Source: DASUAS01 sp963809795 (lineage in GTDB: Bacteria > Actinomycetota > Acidimicrobiia > IMCC26256 > DASPTH01). From it: a stretch of 64,000 nucleotides of DNA. The notes below the pieces were generated by a model. It searched no databases, was not told where the DNA came from, and saw only the letters and a list, made by a program, of their open reading frames with translations. The translations under genes were made by a program, and so were the position numbers. Location: contig CAWELN010000002.1 of the NCBI GenBank assembly GCA_963809795.1, positions 37,358 to 101,357 of the forward strand, written 5' to 3'. Shown one piece after another: positions 27,446 through 37,547 of this stretch (the first letter of the stretch is position 1; every line of letters begins with the position of its first letter).

Positions 27446-28207
27446 ATGAGTGGTCAGGCACGCTTCGAGGGGAAGGCCGCGCTCGTCACCGGCGCGGGCT
27501 CGGGAATCGGACGGGCAGTCGCCCTCCGGCTGACCGGCGAGGGCGCGCAGGTGCTGGCCCACGACCTCAACGGCGACGCGCTGTCGGAGACCGCCAAGCT
27601 GGTGGCCGATGCCGGCGCCACGTTGGCGACGCGCACCGGCGACATCAGCAGCCGCGACGAGTGCGTGGCGACCGTCGCCGCTGCGGTCGACCAGTTCGGC
27701 AAGCTCGACGTGCTCGGCAACATCGCGGGCATCGCACGCGCCGAGCACTTCCCCGAGGTCGAGGAGCGCGCCTACCGCCAGATGATGGGCGTGAACGTCG
27801 ACGCGTGCTTCTTCCTCGCGCAGGCGGCGATCCCGCACCTGCTCGAGACCGAGGGCAACATCGTCAACATCGCGTCGAACGCCGGGCTCATGGGGCAGGC
27901 CTACACCGTCGCGTACTGCATGACGAAGGGGGCGATCGTCCAGCTCACGAAGGCGTTGGCCATGGAGTACGCGAAGACGCCCCTGCGCGTGAACGCGATC
28001 GCGCCGGGCGGCGTCGACACGTCGTTGAGCCGCAACTTCCAGATGCCGAGCGACGTCGACTTCGAGCTGATGGCCCGCTACACGGGATTCCGCGCGATGG
28101 GCTCGTCCGACGACATCGCGGCGATGTTCGCGCTGGTCGCGTCGGACGAGGGTCGCAGCATCCACGGCGCGATCCTCTCGGTGGACCGCGGCATCACCGC
28201 GGGCTGA
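27446..28207 (+). CDS. Short-chain dehydrogenase/reductase
   Basis: A 253-residue classical SDR: GAGSGIGRA (residues about 16-24), NIAG, IASNAG, catalytic YCMTK, and the IAPGGVDTSL loop. Cofactor preference is suggested to be NAD by Asp at the end of strand 2 (LAHDLNGD). GAGGGGG eight bases upstream of the ATG is a strong ribosome site. The gene is divergent from the racemase gene over a 147-base spacer and converges with a glycosyltransferase. Confidence 0.9.
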   Translation: MSGQARFEGKAALVTGAGSGIGRAVALRLTGEGAQVLAHDLNGDALSETAKLVADAGATLATRTGDISSRDECVATVAAAVDQFGKLDVLGNIAGIARAEHFPEVEERAYRQMMGVNVDACFFLAQAAIPHLLETEGNIVNIASNAGLMGQAYTVAYCMTKGAIVQLTKALAMEYAKTPLRVNAIAPGGVDTSLSRNFQMPSDVDFELMARYTGFRAMGSSDDIAAMFALVASDEGRSIHGAILSVDRGITAG

Positions 28208-28210
28208 GCG

Positions 28211-29323
28211 TCAGGCCGAGGAACCCGCACGCGCCTCGGCCAGCCGGCGGCGGACCACGTAGGACGCGTCACCGGGCGCATACCGCTCGGCGCGGCGGAA
28301 CGCGTCCGCCGCGGCACCGTCGTCGCCGAGCGCGAAGCGGCACAGCCCGATCAGGCCCCACGACCACTCGCCGAACACCCGCTCGTCGTACGAGGCGCCG
28401 GTGGCGATGATCTCGTCGTCGTCGAGACCCACGAGCCATTCGAGCGGTTCCAGCGCGTCGCGTGGCCGCCCGGTCGCGAACGCGAGGCGCGCCGCCGCCA
28501 GCTCGAGGGTCGGAGTCCGTACGAACGCGGCGCGTGCCTCCTCGACCAGGACCTCGAGGTCGACATCGATCAGCTCGCGGGCGAGGAGGTGGTTGACGAG
28601 GTCGAGGTGGAGGAGGCGGTCGTCGGGATCGGAGAAGTTGCGGGCGCGGGCGACTGCGACGCCCCGCTTCCAGGTCTCGACCGCGCGCTCGCTGTCGCCG
28701 GCGGCCTCGTAGAGGAGCGCGAGATCGTCGTAGACCCGGGCCCGATCGGGCCGGCGCACGAGCTCGGCCAACAGCATCCGCTCGACACGCGCCCGGGTGG
28801 CGGGGTGGTCGCGGTCGTCGCCGAGGTGGTGGATGGTCACGAGGTCGAGTGGATCGACGCGGAGGTCGCCGGCCGCGGCGGCGACGCCGATCGCGGGGAC
28901 CACCGTCTCGTGGACATGGCCCGCGAACCGGATGTCGAGGCGATTGCGCCACAGGCGGTGCTCACGGACTGGGGTCCAGCCGACGCGGGGCACGCACCGG
29001 ACCCGGAACCCGACCGCGCCGTCGTCGTCCTCCAGGAGCTCCCGGACGGCATCCAGGTCGCCGCGGACACGCTCGTCAGCGTCGAGCGAGAGGATCCAGT
29101 CGCCGGCGGCGAGGTCGAGCGCGCGGTTGCGCGGGGCGGCGAGGTCGTCCTGCCAGGGCTCGCACGTGACCAGCGCACCGTGCTGCTCGGCCACCGCGAT
29201 CGAGCCGTCCGCCGATCCGGTGTCCACGACGACGACCTGGTCGACGAGGCCGCGCAGCGACGTCAGGCACGCGTCCAGATGATCGGCGTCGTCCTTGACG
29301 ATGATCGCGGCCGACAGCAACAT
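28211..29323 (-). CDS. Family 2 glycosyltransferase with C-terminal TPR-like repeats
   Basis: A 370-residue protein. Residues 1 to about 170 form a GT2 domain (IIVKDDADHLDACLTSL, VVVDTGSADGS, LDADERV as the DxD-type motif, FAGHVHE). The remainder is a series of helical pairs (YDDLALLYEAAGDSERAVETW; LELAAARLAFATGRPRDALEPL) resembling TPRs. Such proteins are often found in actinobacterial surface glycan or glycopeptide contexts. No lipid-metabolism link is evident, and the acceptor is unknown. Confidence 0.82.
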   Translation of the reverse strand: MLLSAAIIVKDDADHLDACLTSLRGLVDQVVVVDTGSADGSIAVAEQHGALVTCEPWQDDLAAPRNRALDLAAGDWILSLDADERVRGDLDAVRELLEDDDGAVGFRVRCVPRVGWTPVREHRLWRNRLDIRFAGHVHETVVPAIGVAAAAGDLRVDPLDLVTIHHLGDDRDHPATRARVERMLLAELVRRPDRARVYDDLALLYEAAGDSERAVETWKRGVAVARARNFSDPDDRLLHLDLVNHLLARELIDVDLEVLVEEARAAFVRTPTLELAAARLAFATGRPRDALEPLEWLVGLDDDEIIATGASYDERVFGEWSWGLIGLCRFALGDDGAAADAFRRAERYAPGDASYVVRRRLAEARAGSSA

Positions 29324-29533
29324 CGGACCGCCGTGATCAACCCGGGGACTGGGCGGTGACGGTCGACGCGGGGGACGACGACATCACGGCGCTCGCGTCC
29401 GGGACGCTCACCCGACCGTCGCCCTCACGGTCGGTTGCGGCCTCGAAGTCCTCCGCCACACGCTCCTCCTGGAGACCGGTCGACAGCACCCTACCTGACT
29501 GCGCCGCGCCATGTCGCGACGGGATCGTCGCAC
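29324..29533. other. Spacer with a possible short coding sequence (minus strand)
   Basis: This gap holds AGGAGGAG followed, on the minus strand, by a GTG-initiated frame of about 40 codons rich in Ala, Ser, Asp and Thr (start near 29467, reading VAEDFEAATD). It ends just before the glycosyltransferase stop-start region. No family is recognised. It may be a small protein or part of a leader. Confidence 0.3.
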
Positions 29534-31917
29534 TCAGCCGACCGGCGGCGTCGTCTCCAACACGCCCGCCACGAGGAGCCGGTCGATCTCGTCGTCGTCG
29601 AGCCCCAACTGGTCGCGCGCGATCTGGCGCGTGTGCTCGCCGAGATCGGGGGCGCGCCGGATGTCGGGACCCGCCATGCGCGCGCCCGGAACGCGGCGCC
29701 GTCGAGCACCAGCGGTCCGACCCCCGGCTGGTCGATCTGCACCGCGAACCCGCGTGCCACGTACTGCGCGTCGGTCGTCATCTCCGCACCGGTCAGCATC
29801 GGCGCCGCGGGCACACCGTGCGTCTGGCACGCGTGCGCCACCGCGTCCTTCGACTGCGCCGCGGTCCACTCGCCGATACGGGCGTCGATCTCGTCGGCCC
29901 CGGCGCGCCGACCCTCCACGCCGGCGTAGGTGGCGTCGGTCGCCCACGTCGGCGAGCCCATGGCCGCGACCAGTCCCCGCCAGTCGGCGTCGTCGCGGCA
30001 CGTGATCGCCAGCCACTGCTCCTCCCCCGCGCACCGGTACAGCCCCCACGGCGCCCCGACCTCGCTGCGGTTCCCCATCGGGACCACCGAGCCCGGCTCC
30101 ACGCCCTCGGCCGCGATCAGGTCGCCGAGCATGCCGGTGACCGTCTCCACCTGGGCGACCTCGACGTGGACGCCCGCGTTCACGTCGCGCGCGCGGCCCA
30201 CGATCGCCGCCAGCGACGCCACCGCGCCGAGGCAACCGGCGACGTGGTCGGGATAGATCGACATCGAGCCCGCGGGCTCGTCGCGGTCGGCGTAGTTCCA
30301 GAGGTGCACGAGACCACCGGGCGGTTGCGTGCTCGGGCCGTAGCCCCGCCACCACGACCAGGCGCCGTGGGACCCCATCAGCTGGCTCGACACCATCACG
30401 AGCCCCGGGTTCACCTCCTGGAGCGCGTCGAACCCGATGCCGAGCTTGTCCATGGTGCCGGTCGAGTTGTTCTCGACGACGAGATCGGACCGCGCCGCCA
30501 GCTGGTGGATGAGGGCGCGCCCGTCGTCGGTCTTGGCGTTCACGCCGAACCCGAGCTTGGACCGGCTCGACGACGCGAACGACGGGTTGGTCTCGCCGCC
30601 GAGCTGCAGGCGCATGAAGTCGGTGTAGGTGCGCGACTCGATCTTCATGACCTCGGCGCCGTACTCGGCGAAGCGACGGCCCACCTCCACGCCGACCGCG
30701 CCGTGCCCGAAGTCCATCACCCGCAGACCGGCGAGCGGCAGGCTGGCGGGGACGTCCCCCGTGGGCGCGGGACGGGCGTCGCCCAGCGACGCGAACACCG
30801 CGGCGGTGTGCTCGCCTACCGCCGGGGGTGGCGTCGTCGGGCCGGCGCGCTCGCCGTCGATCTCGAAGTACCCGGACGCGAGGGGCGCGGTGATGCCCGG
30901 TACCACCTCGACGTCGACGAACGTGCGCCGTGACCGGAAGTGCTCGTTGGTGAGGATGTCGGCCGGGGTGAGCGCCGGGGTGCAGACGATGCCACGCTTC
31001 TGCGCCTCCAGCGACACCTCCTCCATGCTGAGGTCGGCGAAGTGCGACACGAACAGCGGGTTCAGGACGTGCTCGGCGATCTCACGGCGGGCGACGAACC
31101 CGTCGAGCGCCGGGTCCTGGAGGAACTCGGGCTCGCCCAGCCACTCGCGCATCGCGTGCCACTGGCGGACGCTGAGGATGATGAGCCGCACGTAGCCGCC
31201 CTTGCAGGCGAAGATCGGGTAGATGGGCCCGTTCCCGTTCCGGACCTCACCGGCCGGGAACCCGGCCTCGATCCGCGCCATCGCGTTGGGCAACGACCAG
31301 TCGCAGATCTGCGCGATGGCCTCGTTCACCGACACCTCGACGAACTGGCCCGCGCCCGTCGCCTCACGCTGGTACAGCGCGCACAGGAGGCCGAACGCGC
31401 CGGTGATGGAGGCCGCGTCGTCGACCAGGTGTCCCGGTGGCAGCAGTGGCGTGTTCTCGGGGACACCGGCCTTGAACGCGAAGCCGCCGCTGGCGGCGAG
31501 GGTCGCGTCGGTGGCGGCCCAGTCGGCGTAGGGACCGTCGAGGCCGAACGGCGTCAGCGCGCCGACCACGAGGTGCGGGTGACGGGTGGCCAGGTCGCGC
31601 GCGTCGAGGCCCGGCGCCAGGTCCACGCCGGAGGTGACGAGCACGTCGGCGTGGTCGAGCAGCTCGTGGAAGCGCCCGACGTCGGCCTCGTCGGCCAGGT
31701 CGAGCACGACGCCGCGCTTCCCCGCGTTGCGGACCGCGAACGCCAACGACACGCCCCGCCGTACCGGCGCGGTCCGGCGCCCCGGCGACCCGCCCGGAGG
31801 CTCCACCTTGACGACGTCGGCGCCGAGGTCCCCCAGGAGTCGGCTGGCGAGCTCGCCGCGGTCGACGGTGCAGTCGACGACGCGGAGTCCGGACAGGGGC
31901 AGCGGCTGGTCGCTCAT
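29534..31917 (-). pseudogene. Double-domain CaiB/BaiF CoA-transferase, frameshift near the C-terminus
   Basis: Two class III CoA-transferase domains in one chain. Domain 1 (residues 1 to about 390) begins LSGLRVVDCTVDRGELASRL and contains VKVEPPGG and YPIFACKGGYVRL. Domain 2 begins LAGLRVMDFGHGAVGVEVG and contains MKIESRTY, YADRDEPAGSMS and WGLYRCAGEEQWLAI. Near 29690 the frame moves by one base and continues as MAGPDIRRAPDLGEHTRQI to LETTPPVG and a stop at 29534. Double-length members of this family are known in mycobacteria. CoA moves between carboxylates in this family; the donor here is unknown. Confidence 0.82.
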
Positions 31918-31960
31918 CCGGCGAATCTCAGCACACCGGGCCGACGGGTGCGGGGTCGAC

Positions 31961-32515
31961 TCAGTGGTGGCCGCTCGACGCCTTGGTGAGCGTCAGGACC
32001 GGCGCCGGGTGCTCCGGCTCGGGTGCGCCCTTCACCGTCGCCTGGATCCAGTTGACGGTCGTGCCGTCGCTGTAGGTCTGGATCGCCTTGAACGTGAGCT
32101 TGTGGGTGTTGGTCGGCAGCGGGCCGGCCGAGATGGTGAAGAGGTCGAACTGGCCCGGCGCGAGCCCGCGGTCGGTCGCGGTCCAGGTGATCCTGCTCAC
32201 CGCCTCCGTGACCTGGCCGTCGTCGGTGGTCACCGGCTTGGCCAATTTCGTCCTGTCGACCGCGATGGTCCAGCCGGGCATCGGCTTCACGCTCACCGAC
32301 GGGATCGGCGCCTTCGTCGGCAGGTTGACCTCGATCTTCACGGTGTTCGCGGCCTGCTCCTCGTTCGGGACCGAGAAGCTGAGGATCTCGAACCCACCCT
32401 TCGGCGCGGTGTCCGGCACCACGCTGACGTGCGCCCCCGCCGGCGGCGCGGCGGCGATGACGCCCGTGCCCACGAGCACGAGGACGAGCAACGACTGGAG
32501 CGGACGGATGCTCAT
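31961..32515 (-). CDS. YcnI/DUF1775-type secreted protein
   Basis: A 184-residue exported protein. A signal peptide (SIRPLQSLLVLVLVGTGV to PPAGA) precedes a mature N-terminus HVSVVPDTAPKG. The N-terminal His immediately after cleavage is the copper-binding residue described for YcnI, together with a conserved Trp (here MPGWTIAV). The C-terminal transmembrane anchor seen in many YcnI proteins is missing, so it may be fully secreted. There is no copper-chaperone or CopCD neighbour in the window. Confidence 0.82.
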   Translation of the reverse strand: MSIRPLQSLLVLVLVGTGVIAAAPPAGAHVSVVPDTAPKGGFEILSFSVPNEEQAANTVKIEVNLPTKAPIPSVSVKPMPGWTIAVDRTKLAKPVTTDDGQVTEAVSRITWTATDRGLAPGQFDLFTISAGPLPTNTHKLTFKAIQTYSDGTTVNWIQATVKGAPEPEHPAPVLTLTKASSGHH

Positions 32516-32577
32516 CGAACGAACCCCTCCCAGGTGGACGATCTCGTGCAATGGTCGTCCCGAGGGCCGGAAGAGTT

Positions 32578-32646
32578 CCTGTACGCCGGAAGTTCCGGAT
32601 CCTGTACGCCGGAAGTTCCGGATCCTGTACGCCGGAAGTTCCGGAT
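32578..32646. repeat. Three perfect 23-bp tandem repeats with internal palindrome
   Basis: Three head-to-tail copies of a 23-base unit (starts 32578, 32601, 32624), each with the perfect palindrome CCGGAAGTTCCGG. A decayed half-copy (CCGGAAGAGTTCC) precedes the array. It lies in the space between the STAS gene stop and the YcnI start. Possible roles are a protein-binding array or a transcript 3' structure. The three units being identical implies recent expansion. Confidence 0.92.
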
Positions 32647-32650
32647 CCGG

Positions 32651-32971
32651 TCAGCGCCGCAGGGTGAGGAGCTGGCCGTGCTCGCCGACGTCGAACACCT
32701 GGCGGATCGATGCCGCCGGGGACTTCACCGTCAGCTGGATCCCGTGCTCCTGCATGAAGCGCCACGCCTCGACCAGCACCGCGACGCACGACGAGTCGAT
32801 CAGCGCGAGGCGGTTCATGTGGATGGCGATCGACCCCGGGTGCTCCTTGGCCAGGGTCAGCAGCTGGTTGCGGAACTGGCCGGCCGACGACCGGTCGATC
32901 TCGCCGATGACCTCGATGTCGACCTCACCCTCGTGTCGGGCGATGGAGCAGGAGAAGACGGTCTGGTCCAC
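32651..32971 (-). CDS. STAS-domain anti-sigma factor antagonist
   Basis: A 106-residue single STAS domain (EVDIEVIGEIDRSSAGQF; LALIDSSCVAVLVEAW). The serine in DSSC is the usual phosphorylation site of SpoIIAA/RsbV-type antagonists. These proteins sequester anti-sigma kinases when unphosphorylated. No RsbW-like kinase or sigma factor is adjacent, so its partner must be elsewhere in the genome. Confidence 0.88.
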   Translation of the reverse strand: MDQTVFSCSIARHEGEVDIEVIGEIDRSSAGQFRNQLLTLAKEHPGSIAIHMNRLALIDSSCVAVLVEAWRFMQEHGIQLTVKSPAASIRQVFDVGEHGQLLTLRR

Positions 32972-33138
32972 GATGACCCCCTCGGCCCCGGTGCGGCCCC
33001 CTTCCGCAGGCTGCCGCTCGTGTCTTCAACGGCGCGCGGTCCCGGCGAGTTGACGAATTCGTTCGCGGCGATGTCGCCGTGTGACCGAAGCCACCGGGTC
33101 GTCGCCCACGCCGGTCGCCGGCGTGGTGGAATCGGCGG

Positions 33139-33733
33139 GTGGACGACACCCCCCGCCGGGTCCCGATGCCCGCCGAGCACTACGACGCGCAATGGGAGAC
33201 CCTGGCCGCCTCGGGCCAGGAGGTGCACGGCGAGGCGGCGCTGGTCGACGCCCTCCTCGGCGGCCCACCCGCCCGGGTGCTCGACGCCGGCTGCGGTACC
33301 GGCCGGGTGGCGATCGAGCTCCACCGCCGTGGCTACGACACCGTGGGACTCGACGTCGACCCGGCACTGCTCGAACGCGCGCGCGCCAAGGCGCCGGCGC
33401 TCACCTGGCAGGAGGCCGACCTGGCGTCACTCCCCGCCGACGTCGCCGCGGGACCGTTCGCGGCCGCGGTGCTCGCCGGCAACGTGATGATCTTCGTCGC
33501 CCGCGGCACCGAGCACGCGGTGCTCGCCAACCTGGCGCCGCGGCTCGCGCCCGGCGGGCTCGTCGTCGCCGGGTTCCAGCTGTCGGGCCGGTTGCCGCTC
33601 GCCGAGTACGACGCGGCGGCGACCGCGGCGGGCCTCGAGCTCCGGGCGCGCTGGTCCGACCTGGGACCGGGCGCCCTTCACCGAAGGGGACGAGTACGCG
33701 GTCAGCGTTCACGAGCCGGTCTCGAACCGGTAG
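33139..33733 (+). pseudogene. SAM-dependent methyltransferase with a late one-base insertion
   Basis: A class I methyltransferase: VLDAGCGTGRVAIEL motif I, VGLDVDPALLERA motif II, then a Gly/Leu-rich half. Near 33661 an extra C in GACCTGGGACC breaks the frame. Removing it gives SDWDRAPFTEGDEYAVSVHEP and a stop at 33733, an ordinary C-terminus for the family (about 197 residues). The reconstructed end overlaps the convergent kdpE by about 25 bases. Probably intact in the organism. Confidence 0.8.
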
Positions 33734-34389
33734 CCCATCCCGGGCTCGGTGAAGAAGTAGCGCGGCCGGCTCGGCTCGGGCTCGAGCTTGCGGCGCACGT
33801 TGGCCATGTGCACGCGTAGGTAGGCGGTCTCGTCGTCGTACCCGGGCCCCCACACCTCCTGGAGCAGCTGCCGCTGCGACACGAGCTTGCCCTGGTGCCG
33901 CACGAGGACCTCCACCAGGTGCCATTCGGTCGGCGTGAGCCGCACCTCGGTGCCGCCGCGGTGGACGCGCTTGGCCCCGAGGTCGATGGTGAAGTCGGCG
34001 GTCTCGACCACCGGTTCCTCCTCGGCCGGGGTGGCGCGACGCAGCGCGGCCCGGAGGCGGGCCAGCAGCTCGTCCATCCCGAACGGCTTGGTGACGTAGT
34101 CGTCGGCACCGGCATCGAGGGCGAGGACCTTGTCGCGCTCACCGTCGCGCACCGACAGCACCACGATCGGCACCGTGCTCCACCCGCGCAGGCCGCGGAT
34201 CACCTCGACGCCGTCGATGCCCGGCAGGCCGAGGTCGAGCACCACCACGTCGGGATGGTGGCCGGCCGCGAGCGTGAGCGCGTGCTCGCCGTCAGGCGCG
34301 AGGTCGACGTCGTAGCCGCGGGCGCGCAGGTTGATGCCGAGCGCGCGCAGGATCTGCGGCTCGTCGTCGACGACCAGCACTCGCGTCAT
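33709..34389 (-). CDS. kdpE: KdpE potassium response regulator
   Basis: A 226-residue OmpR/PhoB-type regulator. The receiver has DDE near the start, phospho-acceptor Asp in VVVLDLGLPG and Lys in YVTKPFG. The winged helix has LTPTEWHLVEVLVRHQGKLVSQRQLL, and YLRVHMANVRRKLEPEP is characteristic of KdpE. The ATG overlaps the stop of kdpD (ATGA). With kdpD it activates kdpFABC at low K+ or low turgor. Direct 11-base repeats at 41738-41759 are a candidate binding site. Confidence 0.95.
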   Translation of the reverse strand: MTRVLVVDDEPQILRALGINLRARGYDVDLAPDGEHALTLAAGHHPDVVVLDLGLPGIDGVEVIRGLRGWSTVPIVVLSVRDGERDKVLALDAGADDYVTKPFGMDELLARLRAALRRATPAEEEPVVETADFTIDLGAKRVHRGGTEVRLTPTEWHLVEVLVRHQGKLVSQRQLLQEVWGPGYDDETAYLRVHMANVRRKLEPEPSRPRYFFTEPGMGYRFETGS

Positions 34390-36900
34390 GTCGCCGCCGG
34401 CAAGCTGATGACCATGGTGACGCCGCTTCCGGGAGTGTCCTCGACGAGCAGCTCTCCACCCATCGCCTCGACGAACCCGCGCGCCACGGCGAGGCCGAGC
34501 CCCACTCCGCTGCCGTTGGAGCGGTCGCCCAGTCGCTGGAACGGGCGGAAGACGTCCTCGCGCTGCGACGACGGGATGCCGGGACCGCGGTCGACCACGT
34601 GGAGGTCGACCCGCTCCTGCGCGACGCACGCTTCGACGCGCACCGTCGCCGCGGGCGGCGACCACGCGATGGCGTTCTCGACCACGTTGGCGATCGCGCG
34701 CTCGAGCAGCGCGGCGTCGGCGCGCACGCGCGGCAGCGTCTCGTCGACGTCGACCTCCACCCGGTCGGCCTGGGTGAGGCCCGCCAGCGCGCCGGGCAGG
34801 ACCTCGTCGAGCCCGACGTCGCGCATCACGAGCTGGACCGCGCCGGTCTGCAGCCGGCTCATGTCGAGGAGGTTCCCGATCAGGTGGTTGAGCCGGTCAG
34901 CGCCCTCGTCGACGGTCTCGAGGAGCTCCCGGGTGGCGGCGGGCGTGAAGTCGACGTCGCGCTGCAGCAGGCTGCTGACCGACGCCTTGATCGACGACAA
35001 CGGCGTCCGCAGGTCGTGGGACACGGCTGCCAGCAGGGCGGTGCGCAGCTCGTTGGCCTCCGCCAGCCCGGCGGCCCGGTCGGCGTCGGCCCGCAGCTCG
35101 CGCTGCTGGACCGCGATCGCCACCTGCCCCGCGAACGCGCTGGAGCACCTCGCGGTCGTCGTCGCCGAAGGTCCGGCGCCGCAGGACCAGCACGTCGTCG
35201 CCCTGGAGGGGGACCACCACGTCGGCGTCGTCGGGTCGCTCGATCGCGACGTCGCCCGCACTCGCCAGCACCTGCCAGTCGTCGCCACCGGCATGGCCGA
35301 GGACGGCGACGCCGTCGGCCTCGAACGCGAGGCGCAGCTGGTTGGCCAGTTGCGGCAACGGGTCCTCCGACGCCGACAGTGTGCCGCTCAACGCGGCGAG
35401 CGTCTCCGCTTCGGCGCGCGCCTGCGCCGCCTCGGCCGTGCGCCGCGACGCGGTCGCGACGAGCAGGCCCACCACGCCCGCGACGAGCAGGAAGATCACG
35501 AGCGCGAAGAGGTTCTCACCCTCGGAGATCGTGAATTCGTAGTAGGGCGGCGTGAAGTACCAGTTCGCCAGCAGGAACCCGGTGATCGCGCACACGAACG
35601 CCGGGACGAACCCACCGAGCGCGGCCACGACCACCACGACGAGCAGGAACATCAGCAGATCACTGGGAAGGGTGAGCGTGCCGCGCACGTTCGCCAGGAC
35701 GAGGGTGAGCAGCGGCGGCACGACGATGGCGAGGATCCAGGCCAGCATCCGGCGGCGCGGGGAGACCGCGACGCCCCTCGGTCGCCGACGGGGCGCATCG
35801 CCCGCTTCCGGCGCCCGTGTGTGGTCGTCGACCTCCGACGAGATGACGTGGACGTCGATGGTGTCCGACGCGCGGATGACGTTGTTGATCACCGAGCCAC
35901 GGAGCAGGTGCGTCCACCGCGATTGGCGGCTGGCGCCGAGCACGATCTGCGTCGCGTTCTCGTTCTGGGCGAACTGCACCAGCGTCGTGGCGGGGTCGGC
36001 GCTGGCCAGCTCGTGGTACTCGCCCCCCAGCTCCTGGAGCAGCGTGCGCTGCACACCGAGCATCTCGCCCGAGGGTCCGCGCAGTCCGTCGGACGGCCGC
36101 ACGTGCACGCCGAGCAGCTCGCCGCGCGTGCGAGCGGCCATGCGGGCGGCGCGGCGGATGACGTCGTCACCGCCGGGTGCGCCCGTGATCGCGACGACGA
36201 CCCGCTCCCGCGTCTCCCACGGGCGCGCGATCCCGTGGGCCTCGCGGTAGGCCTCCAGCGCCTCGTCGACGCGGTCGGCGACCCACATCAGCGCGAGCTC
36301 GCGCAGCGCGCCGAGGTTGCCCTCGCGGAAGTAGTTGGCCAGCGAGGCATCGACCTTCTCGGCCGGATAGATGTTGCCGTGCGCCATCCGGCGCCGCAGC
36401 GCCTGTGGCGTCATGTCGACGATCTCGATCTGATCCGCCGCCCGCACCACGGAGTCCGGGACGGTCTCCCGCTGCTTGATGCCGGTGATCTGCTCGACGA
36501 CGTCGTTCATCGACTCGAGGTGCTGCACGTTCACGGTCGAGATCACTTCGACGCCCGAGGCGAGGAGCTCCTCGATGTCCTGCCAGCGCTTCTCGTTGCG
36601 CGAACCGGGCACGTTGGTGTGCGCGAGCTCGTCGACCAGGGCCACCTCCGGCTTGCGGGCGATGACGGCGTCGACGTCCATCTCCTCGAACTGCGCCCCT
36701 CGGTAGGTGACGGTGTGACGGGGGACGATCTCGAGATCGCCGATCTGCGCCTGGGTGTTGGCGCGACCGTGGGTCTCGACGAAGCCGATCACGACGTCGG
36801 TCCCGCGGCTCGCTCGCCGCATGCCCTCGTTCAGCATCGCAAAGGTCTTGCCCACACCGGGCGCGGCCCCGAGGTAGATGCGTAGCGTCCCTCGTGCCAT
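34386..36900 (-). pseudogene. kdpD: KdpD sensor kinase, one-base frameshift as sequenced
   Basis: A full KdpD of about 838 codons interrupted once. The N-terminal KdpD domain has Walker A GAAPGVGKT and LVDELAHTNVPGSRN. It is followed by a universal stress protein domain (GAPGGDDVIRRAAR, VLGASRQSRW), four membrane helices (DUF4118), GAF-like DDWQVLASAG, then kinase motifs VSHDLRTPLSSIKAS (His), NVVENAI, and GSGVGLGLAV. The break is an extra C near 35139; without it the frame reads LQAFAGQVAIAVQQ. Because both sides are perfectly conserved and the operon is intact, a sequence error is likelier than loss of the sensor. Confidence 0.92.
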
Positions 36901-36917
36901 GTCGAAAGCCTACGGAT

Positions 36918-37547
36918 TCACCCGGACGAGGTTCCGCCGGTGAGCTGATCGAGCGCGAGGTTGAGCTCGAGCACGTTCACCGCCTTCTCGCCGAGGATGC
37001 CGAACGCCCGGCTCGTCGTGTGGTCGTCGACGAGCTGGTTGACCTTGGCGACGGAGATCCCCCGTTCGTCGGCAACGCGCGGAGCTTGGAGCCGGGCGTT
37101 GGCGATCGAGATGTGGGGGTCGAGCCCCGAGCCGGACGCGGTCACCGCGTCGACGGGCACCTTCGTGTTCGGCGAGAGGCGGTTGAGCTTCCGGTAGTCC
37201 TTGACCCGCTGCGAAACCTCCTTCAGGAAGGCGGGGTTCGTGGGACCGAGGTTCGATCCGCTGCTGAGGGTCGGGTCGTAGCCCGCCACCGTCTTGCCCG
37301 AGACCCCGACCGCCGCCGACGGGCGTGACTGGAAGTATTGGGGAAGGGGATCGCCCTTCTTGGTGGTGAACGCCTGGCCGATGAGCGACGAACCCACCGC
37401 CTTGCCGTTGCGCTCGATGATCGAGCCGTCGGCCTTGTCCTTGAACGCGAGCTGGCCGATGCCGAGAACGACCAAGGGGAACCCGATGCCCAGGATCACC
37501 GTGAAGATGACCATGGAGATCAGCGAGGGGAGGAGTTGTCGTCGCAT
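36918..37547 (-). CDS. kdpC: KdpC subunit of the K+-transporting ATPase
   Basis: A 209-residue protein with one N-terminal transmembrane helix (SLISMVIFTVILGIGFPLVV) and the KdpC periplasmic domain (GSSLIGQAF, YFQSRPSA, SSGSNLGPTNP, VTASGSGLDPHIS, ALDQLTGG). It stabilises the complex between KdpA and KdpB. The ATG shares one base with the kdpB stop (TGATG). The rest of the operon lies upstream and kdpD downstream. Confidence 0.95.
   Translation of the reverse strand: MRRQLLPSLISMVIFTVILGIGFPLVVLGIGQLAFKDKADGSIIERNGKAVGSSLIGQAFTTKKGDPLPQYFQSRPSAAVGVSGKTVAGYDPTLSSGSNLGPTNPAFLKEVSQRVKDYRKLNRLSPNTKVPVDAVTASGSGLDPHISIANARLQAPRVADERGISVAKVNQLVDDHTTSRAFGILGEKAVNVLELNLALDQLTGGTSSG

Noticed and set aside
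32578..32646. Possible CRISPR array
   Set aside because: The units are directly adjacent with no spacers and no cas genes nearby.
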